A DNA stretch of 44,843 nt from an uncultured Bacteroidales bacterium (GCA_905233475.1 CAJOEN010000014.1:1-44843), one strand, 5' to 3'; numbered from the stretch's first letter, positions 1 to 9,791 are shown. Translations and numbers: made by a program. The notes: generated by a model not told the origin, from the sequence alone.

Positions 1-150
1 ACTTTGACAAATTGCTGTTTGGCAAACCACATCATTGCTATATATCAATGCTTTACATTTTTATTACGTTGCCTATGATTTTTTATCGGACACTAATAGT
101 AAATAATCATGCTATTTACAGAAACTACCAATAGTGTTTTTCTGCAAATA

Positions 151-183
151 AAAAAATCCCGCCTGAAAAGGCGGGATTTTTTT
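151..183 (-). terminator. Rho-independent terminator after the DUF4476 gene
   Basis: A perfect inverted repeat, AAAAAATCCCGCC (151-163) and GGCGGGATTTTTT (170-182), encloses the loop TGAAAA. Runs of A on one side and T on the other make it work in both directions. It starts 15 bases beyond the stop of the minus-strand gene ending at 198. The 150 bases to its left hold no gene that I can support. Confidence 0.9.
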
Positions 184-197
184 GTAATTATCCAATC

Positions 198-983
198 CTA
201 TTTTCTTCTTTGGTTATCTTGTATAAATTTCAGTAGTTTGTCCTTGTCGGACTTATGTACAAACAAATCGGTGAGTGTGAAATAGTTTTCGGGGTCTATG
301 CAATATTGGTAAGCGTACTGTACATACTCCATACGAGGATTGTCGAAAGCGAATTTTTCGGCTATGCGTTTGATCTGCTCTACAAGGAACGGTTGTTTTG
401 CCACCGTGACGGTTTTCAGGTAGTTGAGGCGCGTGTCGTCGAAAGGTTCCTTCGAAACAGAAGATATTATAACGGCAATATCGGTTTCGCTACAATACTG
501 TGGCACTGCAGGTTGAGGAGGAACTGGAGGCGTTGTATGGGTACCGTATCTGTTATCATTTCCATAATTGTCGGCATAGTGGTGGCGCGTGCTTCGATAG
601 CCGGCACCTCTGGTAGGACGCTCTTCGGTGAAATACAGTTCGGCGTATTTGTCGCGACTGTCGGCATAAACCTCCATCTCGTATTTGCCGGCACGCAGGC
701 TCACCTCGGTATAAAGCAGATAACGTATGGGGCGTTCCACAACCACAGCCACGTCGTGCATTTGGTTTGGAGTTATGTCATAAATAGTGAATTTTGAGCC
801 ACTCTTGTTGCTTTGCGGAACACCGTCAATATAAACGGTAAAACGCTCGTTACGGTTAGCTAAAACTGTTAGTTCCACTTCGTTATTTTTCGGTTGCGGA
901 CGTGAATTACTCTTATTGCGTTGTGCCGATACCGAAGTCGTTGCCAGCAAACAGCATAGTACTGAAAGAATTATTTTTTTCAT
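198..983 (-). CDS. Secreted DUF4476 domain protein
   Basis: A 261-residue exported protein of unknown function. Residues 1-20 form a clear signal peptide (MKKIILSVLCCLLATTSVSA followed by Q). Residues about 35-125 look like a beta-rich domain with the pattern 'VYIDGVPQ', as seen in front of DUF4476 in other Bacteroidetes proteins. Next comes a Pro/His/Tyr-rich linker at about 130-160. Residues about 163-258 match DUF4476, with the repeated pattern of short helices around 'FDDTRLNYLK' and 'FAFDNPRMEYVQYAY'. The gene stands alone, with a terminator behind it and a -7 box in front. Family assignment is by motif; the periplasmic or surface role is inference. No enzyme motif is visible. Confidence 0.85.
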   Translation of the reverse strand: MKKIILSVLCCLLATTSVSAQRNKSNSRPQPKNNEVELTVLANRNERFTVYIDGVPQSNKSGSKFTIYDITPNQMHDVAVVVERPIRYLLYTEVSLRAGKYEMEVYADSRDKYAELYFTEERPTRGAGYRSTRHHYADNYGNDNRYGTHTTPPVPPQPAVPQYCSETDIAVIISSVSKEPFDDTRLNYLKTVTVAKQPFLVEQIKRIAEKFAFDNPRMEYVQYAYQYCIDPENYFTLTDLFVHKSDKDKLLKFIQDNQRRK

Positions 984-1018
984 GACAATGATGTTTTATT
1001 GTTTCCGTTGGTTTATTA

Positions 1019-1026
1019 CAAAAATA
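1019..1026 (-). promoter_or_regulatory. Candidate -7 box for the DUF4476 gene
   Basis: On the minus strand this reads TATTTTTG, a match to the Bacteroidetes -7 consensus TAnnTTTG, 36 bases upstream of the start codon. The -33 element is poor: the best TTG lies only about 16 bases away, so this is a moderate call. Confidence 0.4.
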
Positions 1027-1072
1027 TTTGTACCTATTTTCTCAACACCTTACGGCTGTATTTTTTTACAAT

Positions 1073-4000
1073 TTACACTTCCTCGTTTTTGCCGTGGCAC
1101 TGTTTGTATTTTTTGCCGCTGCCGCAGGGACAAGGATCGTTGCGTCCAACTCTTTTCTCCACTTTCACAGGTTGCACCTTTTGCGGTTCGGAGGTGCGCT
1201 GACGCATAACCTCGTCCTCACGACTGGTTTTGAGGTTGCGGTCGTCGTTGGTGGGTTGCTTAGCCTCACGCATGTCGGCGTCCTCGCGCATTGGCAAAGA
1301 AGCACGGCTGAGGAACGACGAGATTTCGCGGTTGATGCTGAGAAGCATTTTCTCAAACAGGTTGAATGACTCGAATTTGTAAATCAACAGCGGGTCTTTC
1401 TGCTCGTATGTAGCGTTCTGCACCGACTGTTTCAGGTCGTCGAGTTCGCGCAGGTGCTCTTTCCACTGCTCGTCGATAATGGCAAGGGTGATGTTCTTTT
1501 CAATGGACAATGCTATTTCGCGGCCTTTGTTCTCGTAGGATTTTTTTACGGGAGTTACTATATTCATAGTTTTTTTGCCGTCTGTGATGGGGAACGCCAC
1601 ATTTTCGTAACGGGTGTTCTCATACACATTTTTGATGAACGGGAAAGCAAGGTCGGCAAGGCGTTGCATACGGTCTTTGTACGAAGTGTAAACGATATTG
1701 TATATCTCATCAACCATTTCGTTGGCACGTCTGTCGAGCAATTCTCTTTCTGAGAAAGGCAGTTCTGTACCGAACACACGCAGTATCTCCATATTGAACT
1801 CCTCTACATCGCCAGTATCGCGCAACTGGGCATACAGCATTTCGCAAGTGTCGTAGAACATATTGGAGATGTCGATGCTCAGGCGGTCGCCGTAGAGAGC
1901 GTTGCGGCGTTTGTTATAGATAACAGTACGCTGGTTGTTCATCACATCGTCGTATTCCAAAAGACGTTTACGTATGCCAAAGTTGTTCTCCTCCACTTTT
2001 TTCTGTGCGCGCTCGATGGATTTGGTAATCATGCGGTGCTGAATAACCTCTCCCTCCTGCAAGCCCATGCGATCCATAATAGAGGCAATACGTTCGGAGC
2101 CGAACAGACGCATAAGGTTGTCTTCGAGGGATACGAAGAACAGCGAGCTTCCCGGATCGCCCTGACGACCGGCACGACCACGCAACTGACGGTCCACACG
2201 ACGGCTTTCGTGACGTTCGGTACCTATGATGGCCAAACCGCCAGCCTCCTTGACACCGTCTCCGGCTTCTGCCACAATGTCAGCTTCCTTTTTATGCAGT
2301 TTAGCGTTCAGCACATTGTGAGGTATGCGACGCATTTTCAGCATTTTGCTGAGCAATTCGGACACCTCCACCGAAGTGGTACCCACAAGCACGGGACGTC
2401 CGAGGTCGCGCATACGCTCAATTTCGTTGATAACTGCCTGATATTTCTCGCGTTTGGTCTTGTAAACCAAGTCCTCCATATCCTCACGGATAACGGGTTT
2501 GTTGGTGGGAATAACAACCACATCAAGTTTGTAGATATTCCAGAACTCGCCTGCTTCGGTTTCGGCGGTACCCGTCATACCTGCAAGTTTCTTATACATG
2601 CGGAAATAGTTCTGCAAAGTTATGGTGGCGTAGGTCTGAGTAGCGGCCTCCACTTTCACATTCTCCTTGGCTTCGATGGCCTGGTGCAGTCCATCGGAGT
2701 AGCGACGGCCTTCCATGATACGACCGGTCTGCTCATCGACAATTTTTACCTTGTTGTCGATAACTACGTACTCCACATCCTTTTCGAAAAGAGTATATGC
2801 TTTAAGCAACTGATTTACAGTGTGCACTCGGTCGCTTTGTGCGGCAAAATCTTTCAAAATCTCGTCCTTGCGAGCAAGTTTCTCCTCTTTGGAAAGGTTT
2901 TCCTTCTCCAATTCGGCCATCTGAGAACCCACATCGGGGAGTTGGTAAAATTTGGGGTCTTCGCCCAAAGAGGCAAGGAACGACATACCCTTTTCCGTAA
3001 GGTCGTTGGTATGCTGTTTTTCGTCGATAACGAAATAAAGTTCGTCGTCGATGATATGCATGTTCTTGTTCTGCTCCTGCATGTAGAAATTCTCGGTCTT
3101 TAGCAGGATTGCTTTCATGCCCTGTTCGCTGAGAAATTTGATAAGAGCCTTGTTTTTTGGCAGACCGCGGTGAGCGCGCAACAGCTGTTCGCCACCGCGT
3201 TTCTCGTCCTCCGGATTACCCGAAGTGAGGAGTCTTTTGGCGTCGGCCAAATACTGGGTAACGATATTGCGCTGAGCGTTGTACAGTTTTTCAATAATCG
3301 GCTTGAAATGGTCGAACTCCTGATCGTCGCCTTTGGGCGTGGGACCGGAGATAATAAGAGGTGTACGTGCGTCGTCGATAAGCACCGAGTCCACCTCATC
3401 GACAATGGCGTAGTTGTGCGAACGCTGCACAAGTTCTTCGGGGTTACGGGACATATTGTCGCGCAGGTAGTCGAAACCGAATTCGTTGTTGGTGCCGTAG
3501 GTAATGTCGGCGAGATAGGCGTTTTTACGTGCCTCCGAGTGCGGTTCGTATTTGTCTATGCAGTCCACTCTCAGTCCGTGGAACTCGAACAACATTCCCA
3601 TCCATTCGGAGTCACGTTTGGCAAGATAGTCGTTCACGGTAACCACGTGCACGCCTTTGCCCGGCAGGGCGTTGAGATAAACGGGCAGCGTTGCCACAAG
3701 GGTTTTACCTTCACCGGTGGCCATCTCGGCAATCTTACCGTTGTGCAGAACAATACCGCCTATAAGCTGCACGTCGTAGTGCACCATGTCCCAAGTAATC
3801 ATGTTACCGCCTGCAGACCAAGTATTTTTGTAGTATGCCTTGTCGCCGCGTATGTTCACGCTGTCGCGGTAAGTGGAAATATCGCGGTCGCGGTCGGTGG
3901 CGGTCACCTCCACTTCCTCGTTTTCGGCAAAACGCCTTGCTGTGTCCTTTACAACAGCAAAAGCCTCGGGCAGTATTTCGAGCAGTATTTCCTGCGTTTT

Positions 4001-4294
4001 GTCGTAGGAATCTTTTTCAAGGATTTCGATACGTTTGTATAGCTCCTGCTTTTCTTCAACCGGCATATCGTACTCATTCTCGATACGCTCTCGCAGTTGT
4101 GCCAATTCGGCCTCTTCATCGGCGATTGCAGCCTGTATCTTGTCGCGGAACTCGGCGGTTTTGGCACGCAGTTCGTCGTTGGTAAGGTTTTTTATTGTCT
4201 CGTAGGCTTCTTTTGCCTTGTTCACCAAAGGCATAACCTCTTTCAAGTCGCGTTGGGACTTATTTCCAAAAATCTTCGATAAAAAATTTGCCAT
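1073..4294 (-). CDS. secA: Protein translocase ATPase SecA
   Basis: SecA is the cytoplasmic motor that drives unfolded preproteins through SecYEG. At 1,073 residues it is longer than the roughly 900 of E. coli, as is usual in Bacteroidetes, which carry inserts in the first nucleotide-binding domain (here about 340-450). Visible motifs are Walker A GEGKT at about 194-198, DEVDS with IDDARTPL at about 299-312, and the helicase-type '[12 protein letters not shown]' region. The C-terminal SEC-C zinc motif has C1055, C1057, C1066 and H1067. The start ATG ([12 protein letters not shown]) is the normal family start. A complete -33/-7 promoter lies about 75 bases upstream, so it is probably transcribed alone. 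I see no strong hairpin terminator between its stop and the next gene. Confidence 0.98.
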   Translation of the reverse strand: MANFLSKIFGNKSQRDLKEVMPLVNKAKEAYETIKNLTNDELRAKTAEFRDKIQAAIADEEAELAQLRERIENEYDMPVEEKQELYKRIEILEKDSYDKTQEILLEILPEAFAVVKDTARRFAENEEVEVTATDRDRDISTYRDSVNIRGDKAYYKNTWSAGGNMITWDMVHYDVQLIGGIVLHNGKIAEMATGEGKTLVATLPVYLNALPGKGVHVVTVNDYLAKRDSEWMGMLFEFHGLRVDCIDKYEPHSEARKNAYLADITYGTNNEFGFDYLRDNMSRNPEELVQRSHNYAIVDEVDSVLIDDARTPLIISGPTPKGDDQEFDHFKPIIEKLYNAQRNIVTQYLADAKRLLTSGNPEDEKRGGEQLLRAHRGLPKNKALIKFLSEQGMKAILLKTENFYMQEQNKNMHIIDDELYFVIDEKQHTNDLTEKGMSFLASLGEDPKFYQLPDVGSQMAELEKENLSKEEKLARKDEILKDFAAQSDRVHTVNQLLKAYTLFEKDVEYVVIDNKVKIVDEQTGRIMEGRRYSDGLHQAIEAKENVKVEAATQTYATITLQNYFRMYKKLAGMTGTAETEAGEFWNIYKLDVVVIPTNKPVIREDMEDLVYKTKREKYQAVINEIERMRDLGRPVLVGTTSVEVSELLSKMLKMRRIPHNVLNAKLHKKEADIVAEAGDGVKEAGGLAIIGTERHESRRVDRQLRGRAGRQGDPGSSLFFVSLEDNLMRLFGSERIASIMDRMGLQEGEVIQHRMITKSIERAQKKVEENNFGIRKRLLEYDDVMNNQRTVIYNKRRNALYGDRLSIDISNMFYDTCEMLYAQLRDTGDVEEFNMEILRVFGTELPFSERELLDRRANEMVDEIYNIVYTSYKDRMQRLADLAFPFIKNVYENTRYENVAFPITDGKKTMNIVTPVKKSYENKGREIALSIEKNITLAIIDEQWKEHLRELDDLKQSVQNATYEQKDPLLIYKFESFNLFEKMLLSINREISSFLSRASLPMREDADMREAKQPTNDDRNLKTSREDEVMRQRTSEPQKVQPVKVEKRVGRNDPCPCGSGKKYKQCHGKNEEV

Positions 4295-4370
4295 TTCGTA
4301 TATCTATATTTCTATGTTACAATATTCTACAATAATTAATCTTTGCTTTTCCACACGAAAAAACAAGCTA

Positions 4371-4402
4371 CAAAAATACGTTTTTTATTCCATTAAAACA
4401 AA
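4371..4402 (-). promoter_or_regulatory. secA promoter (-33 TTTG, -7 TATTTTTG)
   Basis: On the minus strand TTTG (4402-4399) is followed after exactly 20 bases by TATTTTTG (4378-4371). This matches the Bacteroidetes promoter (TTTG, 19-21 bases, TAnnTTTG) in both boxes and in spacing. Transcription would start near 4365, giving a leader of about 70 bases before the secA ATG. Confidence 0.8.
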
Positions 4403-4520
4403 TATATTTTTGCTCTCATTTAAAACACGGCAAAAACTGTGCCACGGAGATGTGGTTTGTATTTTAGGATGAACTAATATGAAATCACTAATCTGTCGTA
4501 AAAATCTTCTTATTTACTAA

Positions 4521-5645
4521 TTACCAATTAAATATCTCTATCCCGTATGTCCATTCGAGGAACTGGGCATGGGCGGCATGTGCCTTGATGGAGGCACCCA
4601 CGTACTGCCGCATACGGTTGCCGAAGGAATAATACACACCTATCCTTTCGTAGAAAGGCATGGTAAAGTCGCACCCTCGCCATGCGTAATACCCCACGGC
4701 CCCGCGCAACGAAAAACGTCCCCAATACGCCTCCAGCAGACCATAGCCCGACACCGCGAAATCGTTGGTGATGGAATGTGGCTCGTGTGCCTGCTCCAAC
4801 GAAGCGTCGTACATGAAATCCACTCCTGCGCCGTAGGCGAAACACGGGTGGAACTTACGCCTGTAGCCTATCGACGCACTGGCGGAGAAATAATGTTCCC
4901 ACGTCTTGCGCGACGAGTTGTAAACAGGCGAGACATTTATAAACAGCCTGTTCTTCGTGCCGTTTTCCACGGTGTCATCATAACCTACAGTACAACATGG
5001 TAGCAGATGCCTGAGTTCGGCGAAATTTACCTTGGCACCCACTTCCAGCCGGGCGATGTTGATACCTTTGTTTGGCAGCTGCACCGTGCCGTTCGACGAA
5101 TGCGAGAACGCCAGCTGCGAGTACAGCGTGGTACGTTTGCCCACTTGCCAGTTCGCACAAAAACCGAGGGAGATAAGTGCGTTAAGATGGGAACCGATAA
5201 ACAGGTTGTCGGGATTGGACACCGAGTCGTAAGTATTTGTAAGATAAGAAAATCCAAAATCGAAGAAAGCGCCAAGCCCCCTGCGTGCACTACGGAAGAA
5301 AGGCATTTCGAGCGATGCTCCAAGCGAAAAACGTTCGCCGACGAGGGTGCTTGTTATATGCTCATAGCCCATTTTAATGCCGAAATACGGATTGTTCCAG
5401 TAATTTTTCCAGTACTCCGTACCGACCATGCGTGCTCCCACACCCACATTAAACCCCGCCACGCCCACGTCTCCGAGCACGGGACTATCGGAAGGCTCGT
5501 TGGGGATTACCATACCGCCGTCGATACCGAACGACACATAACCCCAGTCGCGGAAACGGCTTTGAGAAAGGCTCTTGGCCGGTATCAGAACAGCGGCTGT
5601 AAACAACAGCACAACTATTTTAAATATCAGACAAGAGCCTCGCAT
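4521..5645 (-). CDS. PagL-like lipid A deacylase (acyloxyacyl hydrolase family)
   Basis: A 374-residue outer-membrane beta-barrel protein with an N-terminal signal peptide (about 1-28). The diagnostic stretch is 'FSHSSNGTVQLPNKGIN' at about 180-196. It matches the PagL pattern H-x-S-N followed by P-N-x-G; H182 and S184 correspond to the catalytic His and Ser of PagL. A following acid is present at E201, but its spacing differs from the Pseudomonas enzyme. PagL removes the 3-O acyl chain from lipid A in the outer membrane, changing LPS charge and immune recognition. Alternating aromatic and polar strands and a C-terminal aromatic residue fit a barrel. It starts 30 bases after the MscS gene and may share its transcript. 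Substrate position is inferred from the family only. Confidence 0.75.
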   Translation of the reverse strand: MRGSCLIFKIVVLLFTAAVLIPAKSLSQSRFRDWGYVSFGIDGGMVIPNEPSDSPVLGDVGVAGFNVGVGARMVGTEYWKNYWNNPYFGIKMGYEHITSTLVGERFSLGASLEMPFFRSARRGLGAFFDFGFSYLTNTYDSVSNPDNLFIGSHLNALISLGFCANWQVGKRTTLYSQLAFSHSSNGTVQLPNKGINIARLEVGAKVNFAELRHLLPCCTVGYDDTVENGTKNRLFINVSPVYNSSRKTWEHYFSASASIGYRRKFHPCFAYGAGVDFMYDASLEQAHEPHSITNDFAVSGYGLLEAYWGRFSLRGAVGYYAWRGCDFTMPFYERIGVYYSFGNRMRQYVGASIKAHAAHAQFLEWTYGIEIFNW

Positions 5646-5675
5646 AACTATCTATGTAATTGATATTTAGCAAAA

Positions 5676-6632
5676 TCAGTCTTTCGACATGTGCACCTGC
5701 ACCTGCGGGAAGGCTATTTCTATGCCCTTTTCGGTGAAAGTACTGTAAACCTGTTCGTTGAGACGGAAGAACACTTCCCAATAGTCCTCCTGATTAACCC
5801 ACGCCCACAGGCAGATGTCCACCGAGCTGTCGGCCATGGCCTTGCACACCACCTTGGTAGGTTTGATGTTGTTAATCACCTTTGGGTCGGCGTTGGCAAG
5901 CTCAAGCATGGTATTGCGGGCGTTCTCCACCGACTGTCCGTAGCAGATGCCTACATTGATGTCCACGCGGCGGTATTGCTCGCGGGTGTAGTTTATCAGC
6001 GACTTGGTGGCGAGGTCGGTGTTGGGCAATATTATACACTGGTTGTCGAAAGTGGTGAGGAAAGTGTTGAAAATGCGTATTTCCTTCACAATACCCTCGT
6101 AACCTGCGGTGGCTATGTAGTCACCTACTTTAAACGGTTTCATTATCAATATGATAACACCACCGGCAAAGTTCTGCAAAGTCCCTTGCAGGGCAAAGCC
6201 GACAGCAAGTCCGGCAGCTCCCAGTATGGCTATGAACGATGTGGCTTTGATGCCGATGATGTCCATCACCATTATCACGAGAAGGACTTTCAGCAGAACA
6301 TCAACAAACGACGACAGGAAACCCGTCAGCGACTTGTCGATATTGCGTTTGTCCATCATCTTCACAATGGAATTCTTGAGCCGTTTCACAAGCTTCATTC
6401 CAATCCACAGAATGAAAAGAGCTCCCGCTAATTTCAGCAGAAATGGTATCCCGCCTTCTATCAGCGTTTTAAATATCGTTCCTAAAAAGTTGAAAACATC
6501 ACTCACCGACTCCACATTTTTAATGTCGGAATGTAAAACTTCTTTCAAAGAGTCTTTCTGGTATTGTACTTTTGCCAAATTTTCGGCGTAAGCATTAGCG
6601 TAAAGTGCTGTATTATCGTCAATAAATATCAT
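5676..6632 (-). CDS. MscS-family small-conductance mechanosensitive channel
   Basis: A 318-residue inner-membrane channel that opens under membrane tension to release solutes during osmotic downshock. After an N-terminal hydrophilic part (1-60) come hydrophobic segments at about 62-82 and 105-128. The Gly/Ala-rich pore helix lies at about 135-165 ('AILGAAGLAVGFALQGTLQN'), followed by 'KPFKVGDYI', the most characteristic MscS signature. The beta domain follows, with the family motif 'NTFLTTFDNQCIILPN'. It lies upstream of the PagL-like gene in the same direction. No convincing own promoter is visible in the 74 bases before it, so readthrough past the DUF1015 terminator is possible. Confidence 0.93.
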   Translation of the reverse strand: MIFIDDNTALYANAYAENLAKVQYQKDSLKEVLHSDIKNVESVSDVFNFLGTIFKTLIEGGIPFLLKLAGALFILWIGMKLVKRLKNSIVKMMDKRNIDKSLTGFLSSFVDVLLKVLLVIMVMDIIGIKATSFIAILGAAGLAVGFALQGTLQNFAGGVIILIMKPFKVGDYIATAGYEGIVKEIRIFNTFLTTFDNQCIILPNTDLATKSLINYTREQYRRVDINVGICYGQSVENARNTMLELANADPKVINNIKPTKVVCKAMADSSVDICLWAWVNQEDYWEVFFRLNEQVYSTFTEKGIEIAFPQVQVHMSKD

Positions 6633-6646
6633 AGTTTCAAAGGCTT

Positions 6647-6685
6647 AAAAAAGAGCCGAATACTCGGTAAAAGTGTCGGCTCTTT
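6647..6685 (-). terminator. Rho-independent terminator after the DUF1015 gene
   Basis: AAAGAGCCGA (6650-6659) and TCGGCTCTTT (6676-6685) form a perfect 10-bp stem. On the minus strand it is followed by a T run (plus-strand A run 6647-6652). It lies just downstream of the stop codon at 6707. Confidence 0.85.
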
Positions 6686-6706
6686 GGTTTATAATTCAAT
6701 AAAACT

Positions 6707-7972
6707 TCAGCAAAGTTCGTGAATAACAAGTCCCGAACGCAGTTTCGGCTCGAACCAAGTGGTCTTCGGGGGCATTATGTTGCCGGTGTCGGCAATGTCG
6801 ATAATCTGTTTCATGGAAACGGGATAAAGAGCGAAAGCCACTTTCATTTCGCCGTTGTCCACGCGACGTTTCAGTTCGCCCAGTCCGCGGATACCGCCGA
6901 CGAAATCGATACGTTTGTCGGTACGCAGGTCTTTGATACCCAATACTTTGTCCAAAACAAGGTTGCTGAGGATGGTAACATCGAGCACTCCGATGGGGTC
7001 GTTGTCGTTGTAGGTGCCGGGCTTGGCGGTCATTTTGTACCAATGTCCGTCGAGATACATGCTGTGTTCGTGCAGCTTGGCTGGTTTGTAAATTTCGGTG
7101 CCCATGTCCTGAAGGTCGTAGTTTTCGCCAACGGCGGCGATGAACTGTTCCTTGCTGAGGCCGTTGAGGTCCTTAACAACGCGGTTGTAGTCGATAACGT
7201 TGAGCTGGTTGTCGGGGAATATCACGGTCATGAAGTAGTTGTACTCTTCTTTGCCGGTATGTTTGGGGTTCTGTTCTTTCTTTTCCTGTCCCACGAGGGC
7301 TGCGGCGGCGCTGCGGTGGTGACCGTCGGCGATGTACATGGCGGGAACCTGTTTGTCGAAAATATCAACGAGTTCGGCTATGGTGGCTTTGTCGTCGATA
7401 ACCCAGAAACGATGGCCGAAGCCGTCTTCCTTGGCAACAAAGTCGTAGATGGGCTTTTTGGCGGTGATGCCGGCCACAATCTCGTCGATACGGGCTATGG
7501 CGGGATAAGCGAAGAACACAGGTTCCACATTGGCGTTGGTGATACGCACGTGTTTCATACGGTCTTCCTCTTTGTCCTTGCGGGTGAGCTCGTGTTTTTT
7601 GATGACTTTGTTCACATAGTCCTCGCTATAGGCGCAGGCCACAATGCCGTACTGCCATTTGGCGTCGGCGGCGGTGGGGTTCATGCTCTGGGCATAGATG
7701 TAGAGTTTTTCCTCTTCATCTTTCACAAGCCATCCGAGGTCCTTGAAAAGGTTGTAGTTTTTAACCACCTGCAGGTACACTTCGGGCGAGTGTTCGTCGG
7801 TGCCTTTGGGAAGGTCAATTTCGGCTTTGGTCACGTGGAGGAGGCTGTAGGGATTGCCCTCGCACTCAACGCGAGCCTCTTCGGAGTTCAGTACGTCGTA
7901 GGGACGTGAAGCCAGTTTTTCGACTATGTCGACGGGCGGGCGAAAGCCCTTGAAAGGTTTGATTATGCTCAT
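6707..7972 (-). CDS. DUF1015 family protein
   Basis: A 421-residue cytoplasmic protein with no signal peptide. The start 'MSIIKPFKGFRP' and the following 'ASRPYDVLNSEEAR' are the standard opening of DUF1015, and 'YIADGHHRSAAA' near the middle is its best conserved motif. The length is normal for the family. No reaction is established that I can cite. I recall that relatives in Bacteroidetes are often near the serine biosynthesis genes serC and serA, but those are not in this window, so no function is assigned. The gene has its own -7 box and a strong terminator and is therefore likely monocistronic. Confidence 0.9.
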   Translation of the reverse strand: MSIIKPFKGFRPPVDIVEKLASRPYDVLNSEEARVECEGNPYSLLHVTKAEIDLPKGTDEHSPEVYLQVVKNYNLFKDLGWLVKDEEEKLYIYAQSMNPTAADAKWQYGIVACAYSEDYVNKVIKKHELTRKDKEEDRMKHVRITNANVEPVFFAYPAIARIDEIVAGITAKKPIYDFVAKEDGFGHRFWVIDDKATIAELVDIFDKQVPAMYIADGHHRSAAAALVGQEKKEQNPKHTGKEEYNYFMTVIFPDNQLNVIDYNRVVKDLNGLSKEQFIAAVGENYDLQDMGTEIYKPAKLHEHSMYLDGHWYKMTAKPGTYNDNDPIGVLDVTILSNLVLDKVLGIKDLRTDKRIDFVGGIRGLGELKRRVDNGEMKVAFALYPVSMKQIIDIADTGNIMPPKTTWFEPKLRSGLVIHELC

Positions 7973-8021
7973 GGTTTGATTATTATTAAATTATAATGTA
8001 TCATCAGTTTTTTTGCGGTTG

Positions 8022-8029
8022 CAAAGATA
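8022..8029 (-). promoter_or_regulatory. Candidate -7 box for the DUF1015 gene
   Basis: The minus strand reads TATCTTTG followed by CAAC, a very typical Bacteroidetes -7 context, 50 bases upstream of the start codon. No clear TTTG is found 19-21 bases further upstream. Confidence 0.55.
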
Positions 8030-8092
8030 CGCTTTTTTTGCGACATAAGAAAATATTTTTGACTAATCGTAAGAAATAGCCTCTTTTTCCTC

Positions 8093-9538
8093 TTAAACTG
8101 TCCGCTCCTCCTCCCTCCGGAATATCTTGTACCCCAGCATGGCAATGGTGATGGACATCAGCGGCGAGACGATATTGAAAAAACAATACGGCAGGTAATC
8201 TATCGTGGGGACTTTCAGCACCACGCTCTGTGTCATGCCGCAGGTGTTCCACGGCACAAGCACCGAGGTAACGGTGGCGGAGTCTTCGGTGCTACGACTC
8301 AGCAAGCGGCCTTCGTAGCCTTTTTCCTTGTAGAGATTTATGAAGATATTGCCCGTTAGCACTATGCTAAGATACTGGTCGCCGGTTACCATATTGGAAA
8401 ACAGTCCCGTAGCCACCGTCGACGACACCAGAGACCGGCGTCCGCTAATGCCTCCCGCCAAAGCCGACGTTATGCTCTGTATCATGCCCGTGCCCGACAG
8501 CGCTCCGCCGAAAGCCGCGGCGCAGAAGATAAGGAAAACGGTGCTCAGCATGCCCCTCATGCCGCGCGTCTGCACAAGGTTGGTAAGTACTTCGCTGCCT
8601 GTGTCGAGGGTGGTGCCGCCGTAGTAGGTCATCATCAGTCCACGGAAGTCGTTCCCCTCCCCTACATGGCTCACAATGTCGGGTTGGAAAAGAAACATTG
8701 CCAATCCCGCAATAAGAGCCGAAAGGAAAAGCACTATTGTCGCGGACAACCGAAAGGCTATCAGAACTCCGGTAACGACAGGCACTATCAGCAGCCACGG
8801 ACTTATGGTAAAGACATTCTGCAATCCCTCGGCGATGTTCGACGACTGCTCAGCGTCGCCCGAGGTGTGGCACAGACTTACCACGAGGAATATCGTCAAA
8901 GTTATTACAAACGAAGGCACCGTGGTGATAAGCATATAGCGTATGTGGGTAAACAGCGGCACTTCGCCCACCGACGAAGCCAGCACCGTGGTGTCGGAGA
9001 GCGGCGAAATCTTGTCGCCGAAATATGCTCCCGAGATGATAGCCCCTGCAGTCCAGCCTACGGAATAGCCGTGCGCCGTGCCAATGCCCATAAGCGCTAT
9101 GCCTATGGTGGCTATGGTGGTCCACGAACTGCCGGTAACTATGGACACCAACGCGCATATCAGACAGGCGAGGAACAAAAACACCGACGGACCGACAATT
9201 TTCATGCCGTAATAAATCAATGTCGGCACCACGCCGCTGAGCATCCAGCTGGCCGACACCGCTCCGATAAGGAAAAGAATAAGTATTGCAGGACCTACGG
9301 TCTTTACGTTGTCGGCAATAGCTCCGTCTATGCTTTTCCACGGCACTTTGTAGCCGATCATGGCTATTGCCACCGCCACTCCCGCCGAAAACAGCAGCGC
9401 CGTCTGACTGGCGCCGTCGAGGGCGTCGGAGCCGAACACCTTGATAACCAAAATCTGCAACGACACAAGCACTGCAAAAGGCACCAAGGCTATGGCCCAG
9501 TGGATATGACGTGTTGAATGAATTCCAGGCATTTCCAT
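8093..9538 (-). CDS. nhaC: NhaC-family Na+/H+ antiporter
   Basis: A 481-residue polytopic inner-membrane protein with about eleven or twelve hydrophobic segments. Family motifs are visible, including 'GAYFGDKISPLSDTT' near the middle, 'TGSSWTT' before it, and the C-terminal 'GDQYLSIVLTGNIF' and 'PWNTCGM' stretches. NhaC proteins exchange external protons for internal Na+; related members exchange malate for lactate or handle amino acids, so the substrate is not certain. The chosen ATG (MEMPGIHSTRH) keeps a short hydrophilic N-terminus before the first membrane helix. A -7 box lies 27 bases upstream. The gene is separated from DUF1015 by about 120 bases. Confidence 0.88.
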   Translation of the reverse strand: MEMPGIHSTRHIHWAIALVPFAVLVSLQILVIKVFGSDALDGASQTALLFSAGVAVAIAMIGYKVPWKSIDGAIADNVKTVGPAILILFLIGAVSASWMLSGVVPTLIYYGMKIVGPSVFLFLACLICALVSIVTGSSWTTIATIGIALMGIGTAHGYSVGWTAGAIISGAYFGDKISPLSDTTVLASSVGEVPLFTHIRYMLITTVPSFVITLTIFLVVSLCHTSGDAEQSSNIAEGLQNVFTISPWLLIVPVVTGVLIAFRLSATIVLFLSALIAGLAMFLFQPDIVSHVGEGNDFRGLMMTYYGGTTLDTGSEVLTNLVQTRGMRGMLSTVFLIFCAAAFGGALSGTGMIQSITSALAGGISGRRSLVSSTVATGLFSNMVTGDQYLSIVLTGNIFINLYKEKGYEGRLLSRSTEDSATVTSVLVPWNTCGMTQSVVLKVPTIDYLPYCFFNIVSPLMSITIAMLGYKIFRREEERTV

Positions 9539-9564
9539 ATTTCTTTTATGCGATTATTCCACTG

Positions 9565-9572
9565 CAAAAATA
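9565..9572 (-). promoter_or_regulatory. Candidate -7 box for the nhaC gene
   Basis: The minus strand reads TATTTTTG, 27 bases before the nhaC start codon. No good TTTG lies at the -33 position. With the plus-strand box at 9622-9629 it makes this a divergent promoter region. Confidence 0.5.
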
Positions 9573-9621
9573 CTAACTTTTCACGACATACGGAATTTTT
9601 TTTCCGAACGGCGAAAAAATG

Positions 9622-9629
9622 TAATTTTG
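9622..9629 (+). promoter_or_regulatory. Candidate -7 box for the 44-residue ORF
   Basis: TAATTTTG matches TAnnTTTG and is 28 bases upstream of the ATG at 9657. The upstream region is T-rich but has no clear TTTG at -33. Confidence 0.45.
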
Positions 9630-9656
9630 CAATCCATCAACAAATAAAAAACACCT

Positions 9657-9791
9657 ATGAAAACGGTATTACTTTTCTTATTGGGGCATATGCTGTTCAT
9701 GACAATTATAGCCGCCATCAGCATTTACGCTTTTATAGCCGTGTCGCGATTAAAACAAAATGTAAAGAAACTCCAACGCACCATCTACTGA
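9657..9791 (+). CDS. Small single-pass membrane protein (44 residues)
   Basis: A short ORF (ATG at 9657, TGA at 9789-9791). The protein has Lys2, then one long hydrophobic segment at about 4-30 ('VLLFLLGHMLFMTIIAAISI' and on), and a basic tail with R31, K33, K37, K38 and R41. This is the layout of a small inner-membrane protein with a cytoplasmic basic end. An A-rich leader directly before the ATG and a -7 box at a fitting distance support expression. It is divergent from nhaC. I do not recognise a family. The coding claim rests only on composition and the promoter, so it is moderate. Confidence 0.5.
   Translation: MKTVLLFLLGHMLFMTIIAAISIYAFIAVSRLKQNVKKLQRTIY

Noticed and set aside
2036..3103. 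355-codon plus-strand open frame
   Set aside because: Antisense to secA in a strongly conserved part; no promoter, no recognisable protein.
6719..7909. 396-codon plus-strand open frame
   Set aside because: Antisense to the DUF1015 gene; Val/Gly/Phe-rich shadow composition.
8666..9517. 283-codon plus-strand open frame
   Set aside because: Antisense to the nhaC-type gene, which has clear membrane helices and family motifs.
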